From positions 124,001-188,000 of the forward strand of contig NZ_LSRE01000009.1 in the NCBI RefSeq assembly GCF_001575205.1: DNA of 64,000 nucleotides. The letters run 5' to 3'. Numbering within the stretch: the stretch's first letter is position 1; each line of letters begins with the position of its first letter. The stretch comes from Tsukamurella pseudospumae. GTDB lineage: Bacteria > Actinomycetota > Actinomycetes > Mycobacteriales > Mycobacteriaceae. Below, one piece after another: positions 9,393 to 17,936 of the stretch. A model generated the notes under the pieces. It saw only the letters and a list, made by a program, of their open reading frames with translations. It did not search any database and was not told the origin of the DNA. Made by a program: the position numbers and the translations under genes.

Positions 9393-10649
9393 CTACTTCT
9401 GCTTGTACGAACTCAGGAAGTTGCCGAACCGATCGAGAGCCTCGGCCAGGTCACGGGCCCACGGGAGCGTCACAACGCGCAGGTGGTCCGGTGTCGGCCA
9501 GTTGAAGCCGGTGCCCTGGACCAGCAGGATCTTCTCCTGGTTGAGCAGGTCGAGGACCATCTGCTCGTCGTCGCGGATCTCGTGCACGTTCGGGTCGAGT
9601 TTCGGGAAGGCGTAGAGCGCGCCCTTCGGCTTCACACAGCTGACGCCGTCGATCGCGTTGAGCTTCTCGTGGGCGACGTCGCGCTGCTCCAGCAGTCGCC
9701 CGCCGGGCAGGATCAGGTCGTTGATCGACTGGTAGCCGCCGAGCGCCACTTGGATCGCGTGCTGGGCGGGAACGTTGGGGCACAGCCGCGTCGAGGCGAG
9801 CAGCGTGAGCCCCTCGATGAAGCCCGATGCGTGCTCCTTCGGGCCGGTCAGCACCATCCAGCCGGCGCGGTAGCCGCACACCCGGTACGCCTTGGACAGG
9901 CCGTTGAACGTGCACACCAGCAGATCCGGGGCGAGCTCGGCGATGGAGATGTGCTGCGCGCCGTCGTAGAGGATCCGGTCGTAGATCTCGTCGGCGAGGA
10001 CGAGGAGCGAGTGCTTGCGCGCCACCTCGACGATCTGCTGCAGCGTCTCGCGCGAGTAGACGGCACCGGTGGGGTTGTTCGGGTTGATCACGACGATGGC
10101 CTTGGTGCGCGGCGTGATCTTCGCCTCGATGTCCTCGACCGACGGATTCCAGCCGTTGTCCTCGTCGCACAGGTAGTGCACGGGCGTCCCGCCGGAGAGG
10201 CTGGTCATGGCGGTCCACAGCGGGTAGTCCGGCGCGGGGATGAGCACCTCGTCGCCGTTGTTGAGCAGCGCCTGCAGCGTCATGGTGATGAGCTCGGAGA
10301 CCCCGTTGCCGAGGTACACGTCGCCGATGTCGAAGTAAGGGAAGTCCGGGACCTCCTCGTAGCGGGTCACCACGGCCCGTCGCGCGGAGGCGATGCCCTG
10401 CGACTCGCTGTAGCCCTGGGAGGTGGGCAGCGCGTGGATCATGTCGCGGACGATGGAATCCGGCGCCTCGAAACCGAAGGTCGCCGGGTTCCCGATGTTC
10501 AGCTTGAGGATGCGGTGCCCCTGCGCCTCGAGCCGAGCCGCCTGTGCCACCACGGGTCCACGGATCTCGTACAGCACGTTCTGCAGCTTGGCGGACTGCT
10601 CGAGCGGCTTGAGTTCGGTGCGGATGTGGGGCACATGCGGTCGGCTCAT
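9393..10649 (-). CDS. aspC: Class I/II aminotransferase, AspC/AlaA-like
   Basis: A 418-residue PLP enzyme: ILKLNIGNPATFGFEAPD at the N-terminus, the substrate segment IPAPDYPLWTA, INPNNPTGAVYSRE, DEIYDRILYDG and the PLP Lys in TFNGLSKAYRVCGYRAGW. The family moves amino groups between glutamate and pyruvate or oxaloacetate. It is the likely counterpart of M. tuberculosis Rv0337c (aspC), which also neighbours the EtfD gene; activity may be alanine rather than aspartate transamination. Three bases separate it from the upstream membrane protein. Confidence 0.9.
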   Translation of the reverse strand: MSRPHVPHIRTELKPLEQSAKLQNVLYEIRGPVVAQAARLEAQGHRILKLNIGNPATFGFEAPDSIVRDMIHALPTSQGYSESQGIASARRAVVTRYEEVPDFPYFDIGDVYLGNGVSELITMTLQALLNNGDEVLIPAPDYPLWTAMTSLSGGTPVHYLCDEDNGWNPSVEDIEAKITPRTKAIVVINPNNPTGAVYSRETLQQIVEVARKHSLLVLADEIYDRILYDGAQHISIAELAPDLLVCTFNGLSKAYRVCGYRAGWMVLTGPKEHASGFIEGLTLLASTRLCPNVPAQHAIQVALGGYQSINDLILPGGRLLEQRDVAHEKLNAIDGVSCVKPKGALYAFPKLDPNVHEIRDDEQMVLDLLNQEKILLVQGTGFNWPTPDHLRVVTLPWARDLAEALDRFGNFLSSYKQK

Positions 10650-10652
10650 GGG

Positions 10653-11675
10653 CTATATCGTCGCAGGTTCCGGCAAATCCTTTTCCGTCACCTCGCCCTT
10701 GTCCGACGGTGCGCCGGCCCGGGCCCGGTGCTTCGCCGCGCCGATCACGAGCAGGGCGTACCCCACCGCGATCCACGCGCCGAGCACAGCGAAAGCCGCG
10801 CCGGCTCCGGCGCCGACCACGGCACCGTCGGCGAAGAAGGCCGCGCTGCGCAGGGCCGTGCCCGTAGCGCCGATGGGCAGGCACTGGCCGAGCACGCCCC
10901 AGATGTGCGGCAGGAACTCCGGCGGTGCCGCGATCCCGGCCAGCGGCATCCCGACCAGCATGAACAGCAGCGCCGCCGGTCCGATGCCCGTGGTGCCGAG
11001 CAGCGAGACCAGGCCGGCGACCGTGGCGCCGATGGCGAGCATGCCCGCGCTCATGGCGAGCCACTGGCCCCAGAACCCGCCGGGCAGGACGCCGATCGAC
11101 ATGGCCGCGCCCACGGCGGCCGCGCCGACCACGGCAGCGCCCACGGGCAGCGCGACGGCGACGATCTTCGGGTGGCCGCCGATCATCACGGTCGCCAGCG
11201 CCAGCACCATGCCGGAGAGGAAGACGGGCATCACGATCGAGCCGAAGCCGGCACCGCGGGGATCGTCGGCGGACAGCGCCGCGACCTCGACGGTCTGCAC
11301 CTTCTGGCCCTGGGCCATCGCGGTGGTCATCTGGGGCAGCATCTGCGCGACGACGGGCGAGCCGCCGCTCGCGACGACGACCTTCGTCTCGCTGCCGAGG
11401 GTCCCGGGGACGACGCCCCCGTAGACCTTCCGGTCCTTCGTGGCCTGCACCAGGTCGGCTTCGGTGCCGTAGGAGTGCACCTGGAAACCGCCGGGCTGCT
11501 GGGCGTCGAGGCGCTGCTCGACTTGCTGCGCGACGGCCGCGGGCCCGGCGACGCCGATCGGCAGGTCGTGCGGCTTGCCGTGCGATGCGGGCCAGGTGAA
11601 CAGCAGGACGATGAGTGGGATGGCGATGGCCAGCCCGGCGAACGCCGCGGCGAGCTTGGCGTGGGACTTGCTCAT
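10653..11675 (-). CDS. ABC-2/YhgE-like membrane protein controlled by the divergent TetR
   Basis: A 340-residue protein. An N-terminal helix (about residues 8-28) is followed by an extracytoplasmic domain (30-165), then five or six membrane helices and a charged tail. The plan (one helix, outside domain, membrane bundle) is that of DUF3533/ABC-2-type permease-like proteins without an ATPase. A GGAGGTG site lies eight or so bases before the ATG. It is divergent from a TetR gene with two shared operator-like sites between, so it is probably that repressor's target, perhaps an efflux or envelope component. Confidence 0.75.
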   Translation of the reverse strand: MSKSHAKLAAAFAGLAIAIPLIVLLFTWPASHGKPHDLPIGVAGPAAVAQQVEQRLDAQQPGGFQVHSYGTEADLVQATKDRKVYGGVVPGTLGSETKVVVASGGSPVVAQMLPQMTTAMAQGQKVQTVEVAALSADDPRGAGFGSIVMPVFLSGMVLALATVMIGGHPKIVAVALPVGAAVVGAAAVGAAMSIGVLPGGFWGQWLAMSAGMLAIGATVAGLVSLLGTTGIGPAALLFMLVGMPLAGIAAPPEFLPHIWGVLGQCLPIGATGTALRSAAFFADGAVVGAGAGAAFAVLGAWIAVGYALLVIGAAKHRARAGAPSDKGEVTEKDLPEPATI

Positions 11676-11695
11676 GGTGGAGCACCTCCGAGTAA

Positions 11696-11711
11696 TTCAA
11701 CGTGTGATGAA
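11696..11711. promoter_or_regulatory. Operator-like site 1 for the TetR regulator
   Basis: TTCAACGTGTGATGAA is an imperfect palindrome. It is the same motif as the site at 11741-11756 read on the other strand (shared pattern TTCAACGYGYGWTGA). It lies 21 bases before the membrane-protein start. Confidence 0.6.
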
Positions 11712-11740
11712 ACCGGGACTACGACTGTGTGGGCGTAGAA

Positions 11741-11756
11741 GTCAACGCGCGTTGAA
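11741..11756. promoter_or_regulatory. Operator-like site 2 for the TetR regulator
   Basis: GTCAACGCGCGTTGAA contains the perfect 14-base palindrome TCAACGCGCGTTGA. It ends seven bases before the TAGGCT -10 box of the TetR gene, so a bound repressor would block both promoters. Start-to-start distance from site 1 is 45 bases. Confidence 0.65.
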
Positions 11757-11775
11757 ATACTGTTAGGCTGGCCGC

Positions 11776-12357
11776 ATGGCCACGGGCAGACGGGCGGGCA
11801 CGAGTACCGCCAAGACGGACATCCTCGAGGCGGCGCGGGAGCTCTTCGCCGAGGTGGGCTACGACCGCACCACGATCCGCGCCATCGCGGCGCGCGCCGG
11901 TGTCGACGTCGCGCTGGTCTCGTACTACTACGGCAATAAGAAGGGGCTCTTCCGGGGCGTGATGAGCATGCCCGTCGATCCGGAGGAGATCTTCACCGCC
12001 GCCCTCGACGGTCCGCGGGAGGGAGTGGGGGAGCGTCTGGTCCGGGCCGCGCTCACCGTGTGGGAGGGGCCCGAGACGACGGATGCCTTCCGGGCGCTGC
12101 TGCGCGGCGCGATCAGCGCGGACGAGGGCGCGGCCAACACCTTCGGCGAGTTCCTGTCGTCGGTGATGATCCCGACGCTGACGAAGCACGCGGGGATCGA
12201 CATCGCGACGGCGCGCGTGGTGGCCAGCACGATGTTCGGGCTGGCCTTCCTGCGCTACCTGGTGGCCGCGCCGCTGTTCCGGGAGCCGACCGCCGACGAG
12301 CTGGTGGCCGCGTACGGCGCGGCGATCCAGAACATCGTCGACGGCGCCGCCGGCTGA
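11776..12357 (+). CDS. TetR-family repressor
   Basis: A 193-residue regulator. The N-terminal helix-turn-helix reads AARELFAEVGYDRTTIRAIAARAGVDVALVSYYYGNKKGLF (about residues 17-58); the rest is an all-helical ligand-binding domain. TAGGCT at 11764-11769 is six bases before the ATG: leaderless. It sits divergent to a membrane protein with two copies of a palindromic site between, so autoregulation plus control of the membrane protein is the likely circuit. Ligand unknown. Confidence 0.9.
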   Translation: MATGRRAGTSTAKTDILEAARELFAEVGYDRTTIRAIAARAGVDVALVSYYYGNKKGLFRGVMSMPVDPEEIFTAALDGPREGVGERLVRAALTVWEGPETTDAFRALLRGAISADEGAANTFGEFLSSVMIPTLTKHAGIDIATARVVASTMFGLAFLRYLVAAPLFREPTADELVAAYGAAIQNIVDGAAG

Positions 12358-12405
12358 TCCGCGGATTTCCCGACGCGGACGGCGACAACGACTCCCGCGC
12401 GGGAA

Positions 12406-12421
12406 TCGGGGGATTCCCCGA
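12406..12421. terminator. Short hairpin between convergent genes
   Basis: TCGGGG, loop GATT, CCCCGA: a six-base stem lying at the stop of the minus-strand gene and 49 bases past the TetR stop. It is weak, and listed because no better terminator is visible in this gap. Confidence 0.4.
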
Positions 12422-13108
12422 CTACTGGTCGGGTGTGGCCGGCGGCGCGGGGAGGATCTCGGTGGGTTCGACCACCTCGACGACCTCCACCACCTCGACG
12501 ACCTCGGCAACGGGTGCGGAGCCGGCCGCGGCCTGCGGGTCCTCCTCGTCGCCGAGGTTGTGGAAGGCGCGTCCCAGCTCCTCGGAGACGTTGATGATCC
12601 GCGCCTTCTTGACCTCGGGCTTGTCGATCTCCTCGGCCACGTACTGCGCGATGAACCGCCGGATCTCCGCGTCCACGCTGGCCACGACGCGCACGATCGA
12701 GCCGCGGATCGTCCGCGACTCGACGTCGACCCACACGTCCTTGGGCCTGGGCGGGTCGACCTCGATGCGCAGCTCCAGCGGCGCGGCTGCCCGCACAGTG
12801 AGCGGCAGCGTGATCAGGCCGGCCACGTCGTAGCGGATCCGGTCGACCTTGAGGTCGATGAGCAGGCCGATGCGCAGCGGGATCTTCACCGTGAAGGTGA
12901 TGAGCTCGCCCACCTGGCGGGTGAGCTGCGGCTCGTCGATCTCCACCTGCGCCCACACCTTGGCCATCCCACCGGGGCCCGACGGGATCGGGCCCACGGT
13001 GAAATCGCCGCCGGCGATGTCGGCGAACGCGGAGCCGACGCGCTCCTCGTTCACGGCGATCTCGAAGAAGCGCCGCCCGAACTCCTCGTAACTCACGTAC
13101 TCAGGCAC
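12422..13108 (-). CDS. Conserved actinobacterial protein of unknown function
   Basis: A 228-residue soluble protein starting VPEYVSYEEFGRRFFEIAV. The centre is beta-rich (FTVKIPLRIGLLIDLKVDRIRY, then VRAAAPLELRIEV), followed by a helical segment and a low-complexity acidic tail containing four consecutive Val-Val-Glu/Glu-Val-Val units before a Pro-rich end. I recognise it only as a conserved protein of Mycobacteriales. A CAGGAT box six bases before the GTG suggests leaderless expression. It is the last gene before the etfD end, on the same strand. Confidence 0.75.
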   Translation of the reverse strand: MPEYVSYEEFGRRFFEIAVNEERVGSAFADIAGGDFTVGPIPSGPGGMAKVWAQVEIDEPQLTRQVGELITFTVKIPLRIGLLIDLKVDRIRYDVAGLITLPLTVRAAAPLELRIEVDPPRPKDVWVDVESRTIRGSIVRVVASVDAEIRRFIAQYVAEEIDKPEVKKARIINVSEELGRAFHNLGDEEDPQAAAGSAPVAEVVEVVEVVEVVEPTEILPAPPATPDQ

Positions 13109-13154
13109 GGGACCATCCTGCCCTATCGGTTGATAGCGATTCGCTCGGAGTCGA

Positions 13155-14250
13155 TCACTTCCGGCCGCCGGGACGCTTCGCGCCCGCCGCGATCCCGAAG
13201 CCCTTGGCCTTCGACTCGCCCTCCGTCGTCAGCGTCCGGTCGTTCCCGCCCGACGGTGCCGGGCTTGCGGGGGCTTCCTGAACTGCGGTTTCCGGGACCG
13301 ACGGTGCGCTGTCCGCGGGAGCCTCCTCGGCGGGTGCCGGGGCCGCGGGGGCCTCGGGTGCCGGGGTGGGCTCGGCCGGAGCAGGTGCCGCGGCGCGGGG
13401 TGCGCCGGGCTTCTTGGCGCCCGGGCGCTTGGCGCCGGCGGCGATGCCGAACCCCGCGGCCTTGGACTCGCCCGCGGTCTTCAGCGTGCGGTCCACGGCC
13501 GGAGCCGCGGACGTCGCAGGGGCTTCCGCGGCCGGGGCGGCCGGTGCCTCAGCGACCGGAGCTGCAGGAGCCTCGGCAGCGGCGGGGGCCTCCGCGGCGA
13601 CGGGAGCGGCGGGTGCCGCGGCCTTGGGTGCGCCGGGCTTCTTGGCGCCCGGTCGCTTGGCGCCGGCGGCGATGCCGAATCCTGCGGCCTTCGATTCTCC
13701 GGCCGTGGCCAGCGTGCGGTCCTCGGCCGGAGCCGGGGGTGCTTCGGTCGCGGGAGCGGCGGCCGCGGGGGCCTCCGCCGGGGCCGCTGCAGGCTTCGGC
13801 GCGCCGGGCTTCTTCGCGCCCGGTCGCTTGGCGCCGCCGGCCATGCCGAGCCCGACCGCGGGCTTCGCGGGCGCGGTCGGCGCTGCCGGTGCCTCGGCCG
13901 CCGGAGCGGTCTCGGCCGCGGGAGCAGCAGGTGCAGCTGCCGGAGCGGCTCCGCCGGGCTTCTTCGCGCCGGGTCGCTTGGCGCCGCCGGCCATACCCAG
14001 TCCGACCGAGGGCTTCGCGGGTGCCGCCGGGGACGAGGGGGCCTCGGCCGCGGGAGCGGCGTCAGCAGCCGGAGCCGCAGCAGGCTTGGGCGCACCCGGC
14101 TTCTTCGGGCCGCCGGGGCGCTTGCCGCCACCCGCGAGGCCGAGGCCGACTGCGGGCTTGGCGTCCTTCTTCTCCGCGGGCGCGGCCGGGGCCACAGCAG
14201 GAGCAGCCGCGGCAGGTGCGGCCGCCGGAGCAGCGGCAGGTGCCTCGGCG
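13155..14250 (-). repeat. Six-fold coding repeat in the EtfD tail
   Basis: The tail carries six copies of a module ending GLGMAGGAKRPGAKKPGAPK or GFGIAAGAKRPGAKKPGAPK, separated by 30-60 residues of Ala/Pro/Glu linker. Copies 1-3 have the VGLGxAGG form and copies 4-6 the AAGFGIAAG or AKGFGIAAG form. The last copy ends the protein at RPGGRK. Confidence 0.85.
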
Positions 14251-16571
14251 AGGGCGGTGGCACCGTCGGACACCTTGCGGTTCGGATTGCCGACGACGAT
14301 GCCCTCGGGGAGGCCGCGCCGGACCGACTCCAGGAGCATCTGGGCGACGTCGACGACCTCGGGCGCTGCGGCCTCGTTGTCCGCGGTCTGGGCGGTCACG
14401 CCGTCGGAGAGCATCACGCGGCAGAACGGGCAGCCGGTGGCGATCTTCTTCGGGGTCTCGGCGGGCGTCGAGGACAGCGTGTTCAGGGCCTCGTCGACGC
14501 GGTCGATGTTGATGCGCTTGCCGAGCTGCTCCTCCATCCACATGCGCGCGCCGCCGGCGCCACAGCACATGGACCGCTCGAGGTGCCGCGGCATCTCCTT
14601 GAGCGTGGCGCCGGAGGCGCCGATGAGCTCACGCGGGGCCTCGTAGACCTGGTTGTGGCGACCGAGATAGCAGGGGTCGTGGTAGGTCACGTCCTCGCTC
14701 GGGGGCGCCACGGGCACGAGGCGCTTCTCGCGGACCAGCTTGTTGAGCAGCTGCGTGTGGTGGACGACCTCGTAGTCGCCGCCGACCTGCGGGTACTCGT
14801 TGCCGAGCGCGTTGAAGCAGTGGGCGCAGGTCACGACGATCTTGCGCTGCTTCGCGGGCACGCCCTCGAAGACCTCGTCGAGCTGCTCGATGTTCTGCTG
14901 CGCCAGCATCTGGAACAGGAACTCGTTGCCCGCGCGGCGCGCGGAGTCGCCGGTACAGGTCTCACCCTGGCCCAGGACCAGGAAGTTCACGGCGGCCACG
15001 TCGAGGAGCTCGGCGACGGCCTTGGTGGTCTTCTTCGCGCGGTCCTCGAAGGCGCCGGCGCAGCCGACCCAGAAGAGGTATTCGAAGCCCTCGAAGGACT
15101 CGACGTCCTGGCCGTAGACCGGGATCTCGATGTCCATCTCGTCGATCCACGCGGTGCGCTGGCTGGGGTTCTGGCCCCAGGGGTTGCCCTTGTTCTCGAG
15201 GTTCTTGAACAGGCCGGCGAGTTCGTGCGGGAACTCCGACTCGATCAGCACCTGGTAGCGGCGCATGTCGACGATGTGGTCGACGTGCTCGATGTCGACG
15301 GGGCACTGCTCGACGCAGGCGCCGCAGGTGGTGCAGGACCACAGGACCTCGGGGTCGATGACGCCGCCCAGGGCGCCGTCCTCACCTGCGGGGCCGACCA
15401 GCGAGCGCTCGGCCTCGGCGCGGGCCTCCGCGGGGATCTTCTCGAGCGCGGCCTCGTCGACGGTGCCGTCCTTGCCGACCAGGCCGATCTGCTCGCCGGC
15501 CGGGTCCGTGCGGCCCCCGGCCAGGAGGTACGGCGCCTTGGCGTAGCCGTGGTCGCGCAGGCCCATGATGAGCAGCTTCGGGCTCAGCGGCTTGCCGGTG
15601 TTCCATGCGGGGCACTGGCTCTGGCAACGACCGCACTCGGTGCAGGTCGTGAAGTCCAGCCAGCCCTTCCAGGAGAAGTCCTCGATCTTGCCGGCGCCGA
15701 GGTTGTCGACGTCCGGGTCGGTGTTCTCCATGGTCAGGACCTTGCCGTTGGAGACCATCGGCTTGGCGGCGCCCAGTGCGCGGCGGCTGCCCAGCTCGCG
15801 CTTGAAGTAGATGTTGAAGAACGCCGAGAACCGGTGCCACGCGACGCCCCAGGTGAGGTTGCTGCCGACGCAGATCAGGAAGGTCACGCCCGACATCAGC
15901 TTGATGAAGGCGAAGACCGTGACCATCGCCGGGCTCGCGGGGAGCAGCTCGGCGACGTGGCGGGTGAAGAAGTCGGTGACGGGGTCGGACTCGCCGGTCA
16001 TGGCGATCTTGCCGGCCTTGACCATGATCATGCCGAGGCCCTCGAACAGGACGATGGCCTCGATCGTGTAAGCGGGCAGGAACTTGCTGCCGGCGAAGCG
16101 CGAGAAGAGCGCGGGGTTCCGCGGGTGCTTGACCTGCCGGACCACGATCAGCACCAGGATGCCGACGAAGGTCGCGATGCCGAGGATCTCGTCCACGAGG
16201 TGGTACACCGGCCACGCGCCGATGACGGGCCAGTGGAACGACGGGTCGAAGGTCTGCGGCAGAGCCTCGAACCACAGCACCATGCCGAGCAGGAAGCCGA
16301 CCATGACGAACCAGTGGGCGATGCCCACCGTGCGGTTCTTGATCATCTTGGTGTGGGCGAGGAACTCGACCACGACCTCCGCGGCACGCGGGATGAAGGG
16401 GAGCCAGCGGTCCTTGGCCGACTGTCCCTGGGCGATGATCCGCACCATGCGGAGCGCGCCTCGGAAGAAGATCGCCCAGCCGAGCACGAAGGCGATCGCG
16501 CCGATCGTGCCGAGGGTGATGTTCAGCGGGGTGATGTCGGACTCGGCGGCGGCCAAATACGTCTGGTCCAC
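13155..16571 (-). CDS. etfD: EtfD-type membrane Fe-S oxidoreductase with repeated C-terminal tail
   Basis: About 1138 residues. N-terminal six or so membrane helices (NarI-like haem-b type, residues about 10-270) are followed by a 4Fe-4S dicluster domain (CTECGRCQSQCPAW and CTTCGACVEQCPVD), two cysteine-rich CCG-type domains (one with MCCGAGGARMW) and a roughly 350-residue Ala/Pro/Lys tail with six copies of a GxGxAxGxKRPG motif. The M. tuberculosis homologue Rv0338c (EtfD) passes electrons from acyl-CoA dehydrogenases via EtfBA to menaquinone. GTG 16571 is chosen because AAAGG lies eight bases upstream; the open frame runs on to 16607. The neighbouring aspC gene supports orthology. Confidence 0.9.
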   Translation of the reverse strand: MDQTYLAAAESDITPLNITLGTIGAIAFVLGWAIFFRGALRMVRIIAQGQSAKDRWLPFIPRAAEVVVEFLAHTKMIKNRTVGIAHWFVMVGFLLGMVLWFEALPQTFDPSFHWPVIGAWPVYHLVDEILGIATFVGILVLIVVRQVKHPRNPALFSRFAGSKFLPAYTIEAIVLFEGLGMIMVKAGKIAMTGESDPVTDFFTRHVAELLPASPAMVTVFAFIKLMSGVTFLICVGSNLTWGVAWHRFSAFFNIYFKRELGSRRALGAAKPMVSNGKVLTMENTDPDVDNLGAGKIEDFSWKGWLDFTTCTECGRCQSQCPAWNTGKPLSPKLLIMGLRDHGYAKAPYLLAGGRTDPAGEQIGLVGKDGTVDEAALEKIPAEARAEAERSLVGPAGEDGALGGVIDPEVLWSCTTCGACVEQCPVDIEHVDHIVDMRRYQVLIESEFPHELAGLFKNLENKGNPWGQNPSQRTAWIDEMDIEIPVYGQDVESFEGFEYLFWVGCAGAFEDRAKKTTKAVAELLDVAAVNFLVLGQGETCTGDSARRAGNEFLFQMLAQQNIEQLDEVFEGVPAKQRKIVVTCAHCFNALGNEYPQVGGDYEVVHHTQLLNKLVREKRLVPVAPPSEDVTYHDPCYLGRHNQVYEAPRELIGASGATLKEMPRHLERSMCCGAGGARMWMEEQLGKRINIDRVDEALNTLSSTPAETPKKIATGCPFCRVMLSDGVTAQTADNEAAAPEVVDVAQMLLESVRRGLPEGIVVGNPNRKVSDGATALAEAPAAAPAAAPAAAAPAVAPAAPAEKKDAKPAVGLGLAGGGKRPGGPKKPGAPKPAAAPAADAAPAAEAPSSPAAPAKPSVGLGMAGGAKRPGAKKPGGAAPAAAPAAPAAETAPAAEAPAAPTAPAKPAVGLGMAGGAKRPGAKKPGAPKPAAAPAEAPAAAAPATEAPPAPAEDRTLATAGESKAAGFGIAAGAKRPGAKKPGAPKAAAPAAPVAAEAPAAAEAPAAPVAEAPAAPAAEAPATSAAPAVDRTLKTAGESKAAGFGIAAGAKRPGAKKPGAPRAAAPAPAEPTPAPEAPAAPAPAEEAPADSAPSVPETAVQEAPASPAPSGGNDRTLTTEGESKAKGFGIAAGAKRPGGRK

Positions 16572-16612
16572 GTCGTGCACCTTTCTGCCTCGCGGGCTGG
16601 GTAGCACTCATG

Positions 16613-16626
16613 TTACTCGCGAGTAA
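16613..16626. promoter_or_regulatory. Palindromic operator upstream of etfD
   Basis: TTACTCGCGAGTAA is a perfect 14-base palindrome 42 bases before the etfD start, the size and form expected for a TetR- or GntR-type fatty-acid regulator. The regulator is not identified in this window. Confidence 0.5.
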
Positions 16627-16725
16627 TATAAGCGCGAAACCACTGCGTCTGGCATAACGGTAGATCGCGGACCTGGTGCCTTCGCGCGAAGGATGACCTA
16701 ACTACCTGGTCGGTAAGGTGTGGTC

Positions 16726-17301
16726 ATGAGTTCTGTCGCATCGTCGAACGCCCGCCCGGCCGGGCGGTTGCGATCCGTCGTGACGGGCATCACGGGAACC
16801 GGGCCCCTCCACCTCCCGGCCGACGCCCCGTCGGCCCCCGTCGCGATCGCCTTCGGTGCGTCCGTACTCGGTGGCCGCCCGGGCTCGTTCGTCGAGGGCA
16901 GGCTCGAGGCGTCGCTGCAGTTGTACCGGCTGGGGAAGGCCGAGAAGATCCTGGTCTCCGGCAATCAGGGCGGCATGTCCGGCGACGAGATCGCCGTGAT
17001 GACGGGATGGCTGCTCGACCGGGGCGTCCCCGAATCGGCCCTGCTCACGGACGGTGCCGGCCTCGACACCTACCTCGCCTGTCGGCGCGCGCGGGACGAG
17101 TTCGGGGTGGAACGTGTCCTGCTCGTCTCCCAGTTCTTCCATGCCCGACGGGCCGCCGCCCTCGCCCGGCACCTCGGCCTCGACGCCGACGCCGTCCGCG
17201 CCGAGTGCGGCTGCACCCGCCGCGCCTGGGTCCGCAATCTCGCCCGCGAGTACCTCCTGTCCCGCCCGAAGGCCGCGCTGGACATCGCTCGCGGGCGCTG
17301 A
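16726..17301 (+). CDS. YdcF/SanA-like DUF218 protein
   Basis: A 191-residue protein with the DUF218 fold: IAFGASVLGG near residue 45, KILVSGNQGG, the Asp/Glu-containing LTDGAGLDTYLACRRARDEF, and VERVLLVSQFFHARRAA. DUF218 proteins (SanA, YdcF, ElyC) are linked to envelope and peptidoglycan maintenance. No signal peptide is visible, unlike SanA. The start is the ATG at 16726: TAAGGT at 16714-16719 lies six bases before it. That -10 box overlaps an imperfect dyad (TACC...GGTA, about 16703-16715) that could bind a regulator. Confidence 0.85.
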   Translation: MSSVASSNARPAGRLRSVVTGITGTGPLHLPADAPSAPVAIAFGASVLGGRPGSFVEGRLEASLQLYRLGKAEKILVSGNQGGMSGDEIAVMTGWLLDRGVPESALLTDGAGLDTYLACRRARDEFGVERVLLVSQFFHARRAAALARHLGLDADAVRAECGCTRRAWVRNLAREYLLSRPKAALDIARGR

Positions 17302-17344
17302 TGCGTTAAACGCATCTCCCAGTGCGCTTCGCTACATTGGTCGG

Positions 17345-17752
17345 ATGTCAGTCGACCCCCGGCGTGGCGGCCTCTCGAACAATGGCGAATACGCGAGCCG
17401 GCGCGCCGTGCTCGGGACTCTTGCCCGAGTCGCCACCTTCATCGTGGTGCTCGCGGGCTCCGGAGCGATCGGTTACTGGTCGTGGGTGCGGATGCACCTC
17501 GTCGCCGCCGAGGTCTGCGGCATCGGGGTCGGTGTCAGCGGTCGAATCGGCATCAACATCGTCGGGCTGCTGTGGCTGGGCTGTTCGTTGATCCTCGGCG
17601 CCGCTGCGGGCGGCGGGATGGTCTATGGGACGACACGTGGTCTGCGAGTCTTCGGCGTCGCGATGCTGGTCCTCCTCATCGGCGGCACCGTTGCGCTGCA
17701 GCTCTGGAGCGCCTCGTACTTCGGCTCCTACTGCGGCGGCACGGGGCGCTGA
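17345..17752 (+). CDS. Small membrane protein, three or four helices
   Basis: A 135-residue protein with hydrophobic segments at about residues 22-46, 65-85 and 95-115 and two Cys residues near loop edges. No family is recognised. TACATT at 17333-17338 is six bases before the ATG, so expression is probably leaderless. This start is preferred to the much longer open frame from 17054, which would run through the DUF218 gene. Confidence 0.7.
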   Translation: MSVDPRRGGLSNNGEYASRRAVLGTLARVATFIVVLAGSGAIGYWSWVRMHLVAAEVCGIGVGVSGRIGINIVGLLWLGCSLILGAAAGGGMVYGTTRGLRVFGVAMLVLLIGGTVALQLWSASYFGSYCGGTGR

Positions 17753-17773
17753 GCCCGGGTGCTGCGGCGCTGC

Positions 17774-17852
17774 CATGCGCTCCGCGCATGACTCGATCGC
17801 CGAAAACTGCCACTGACCTGCGGTTTTGCAGCCATGCTTCGCGTGCATGGCT
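17774..17852. terminator. Two hairpins between convergent genes
   Basis: CATGCGC-TCC-GCGCATG (17774-17790) and AGCCATGC-N7-GCATGGCT (17830-17852) fall in the 184-base gap between a plus-strand and a minus-strand gene. Both share the CATGC core. No other coding signal is seen in the gap. Confidence 0.5.
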
Positions 17853-17936
17853 TGTCGGAAAGGTATGTGCCCCGGCAGCGGGATGCCGTCGGGTCCGGCG
17901 GGCGACACCCTGCGGGGCTGACGCGCCGATCCGCGC

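Noticed and set aside
17054-17344. Upstream extension of the small membrane protein at 17345
   Set aside because: The extension lies inside the DUF218 gene in another frame and is Pro/Ser/Arg-rich shadow sequence; a -10 box sits directly before 17345.
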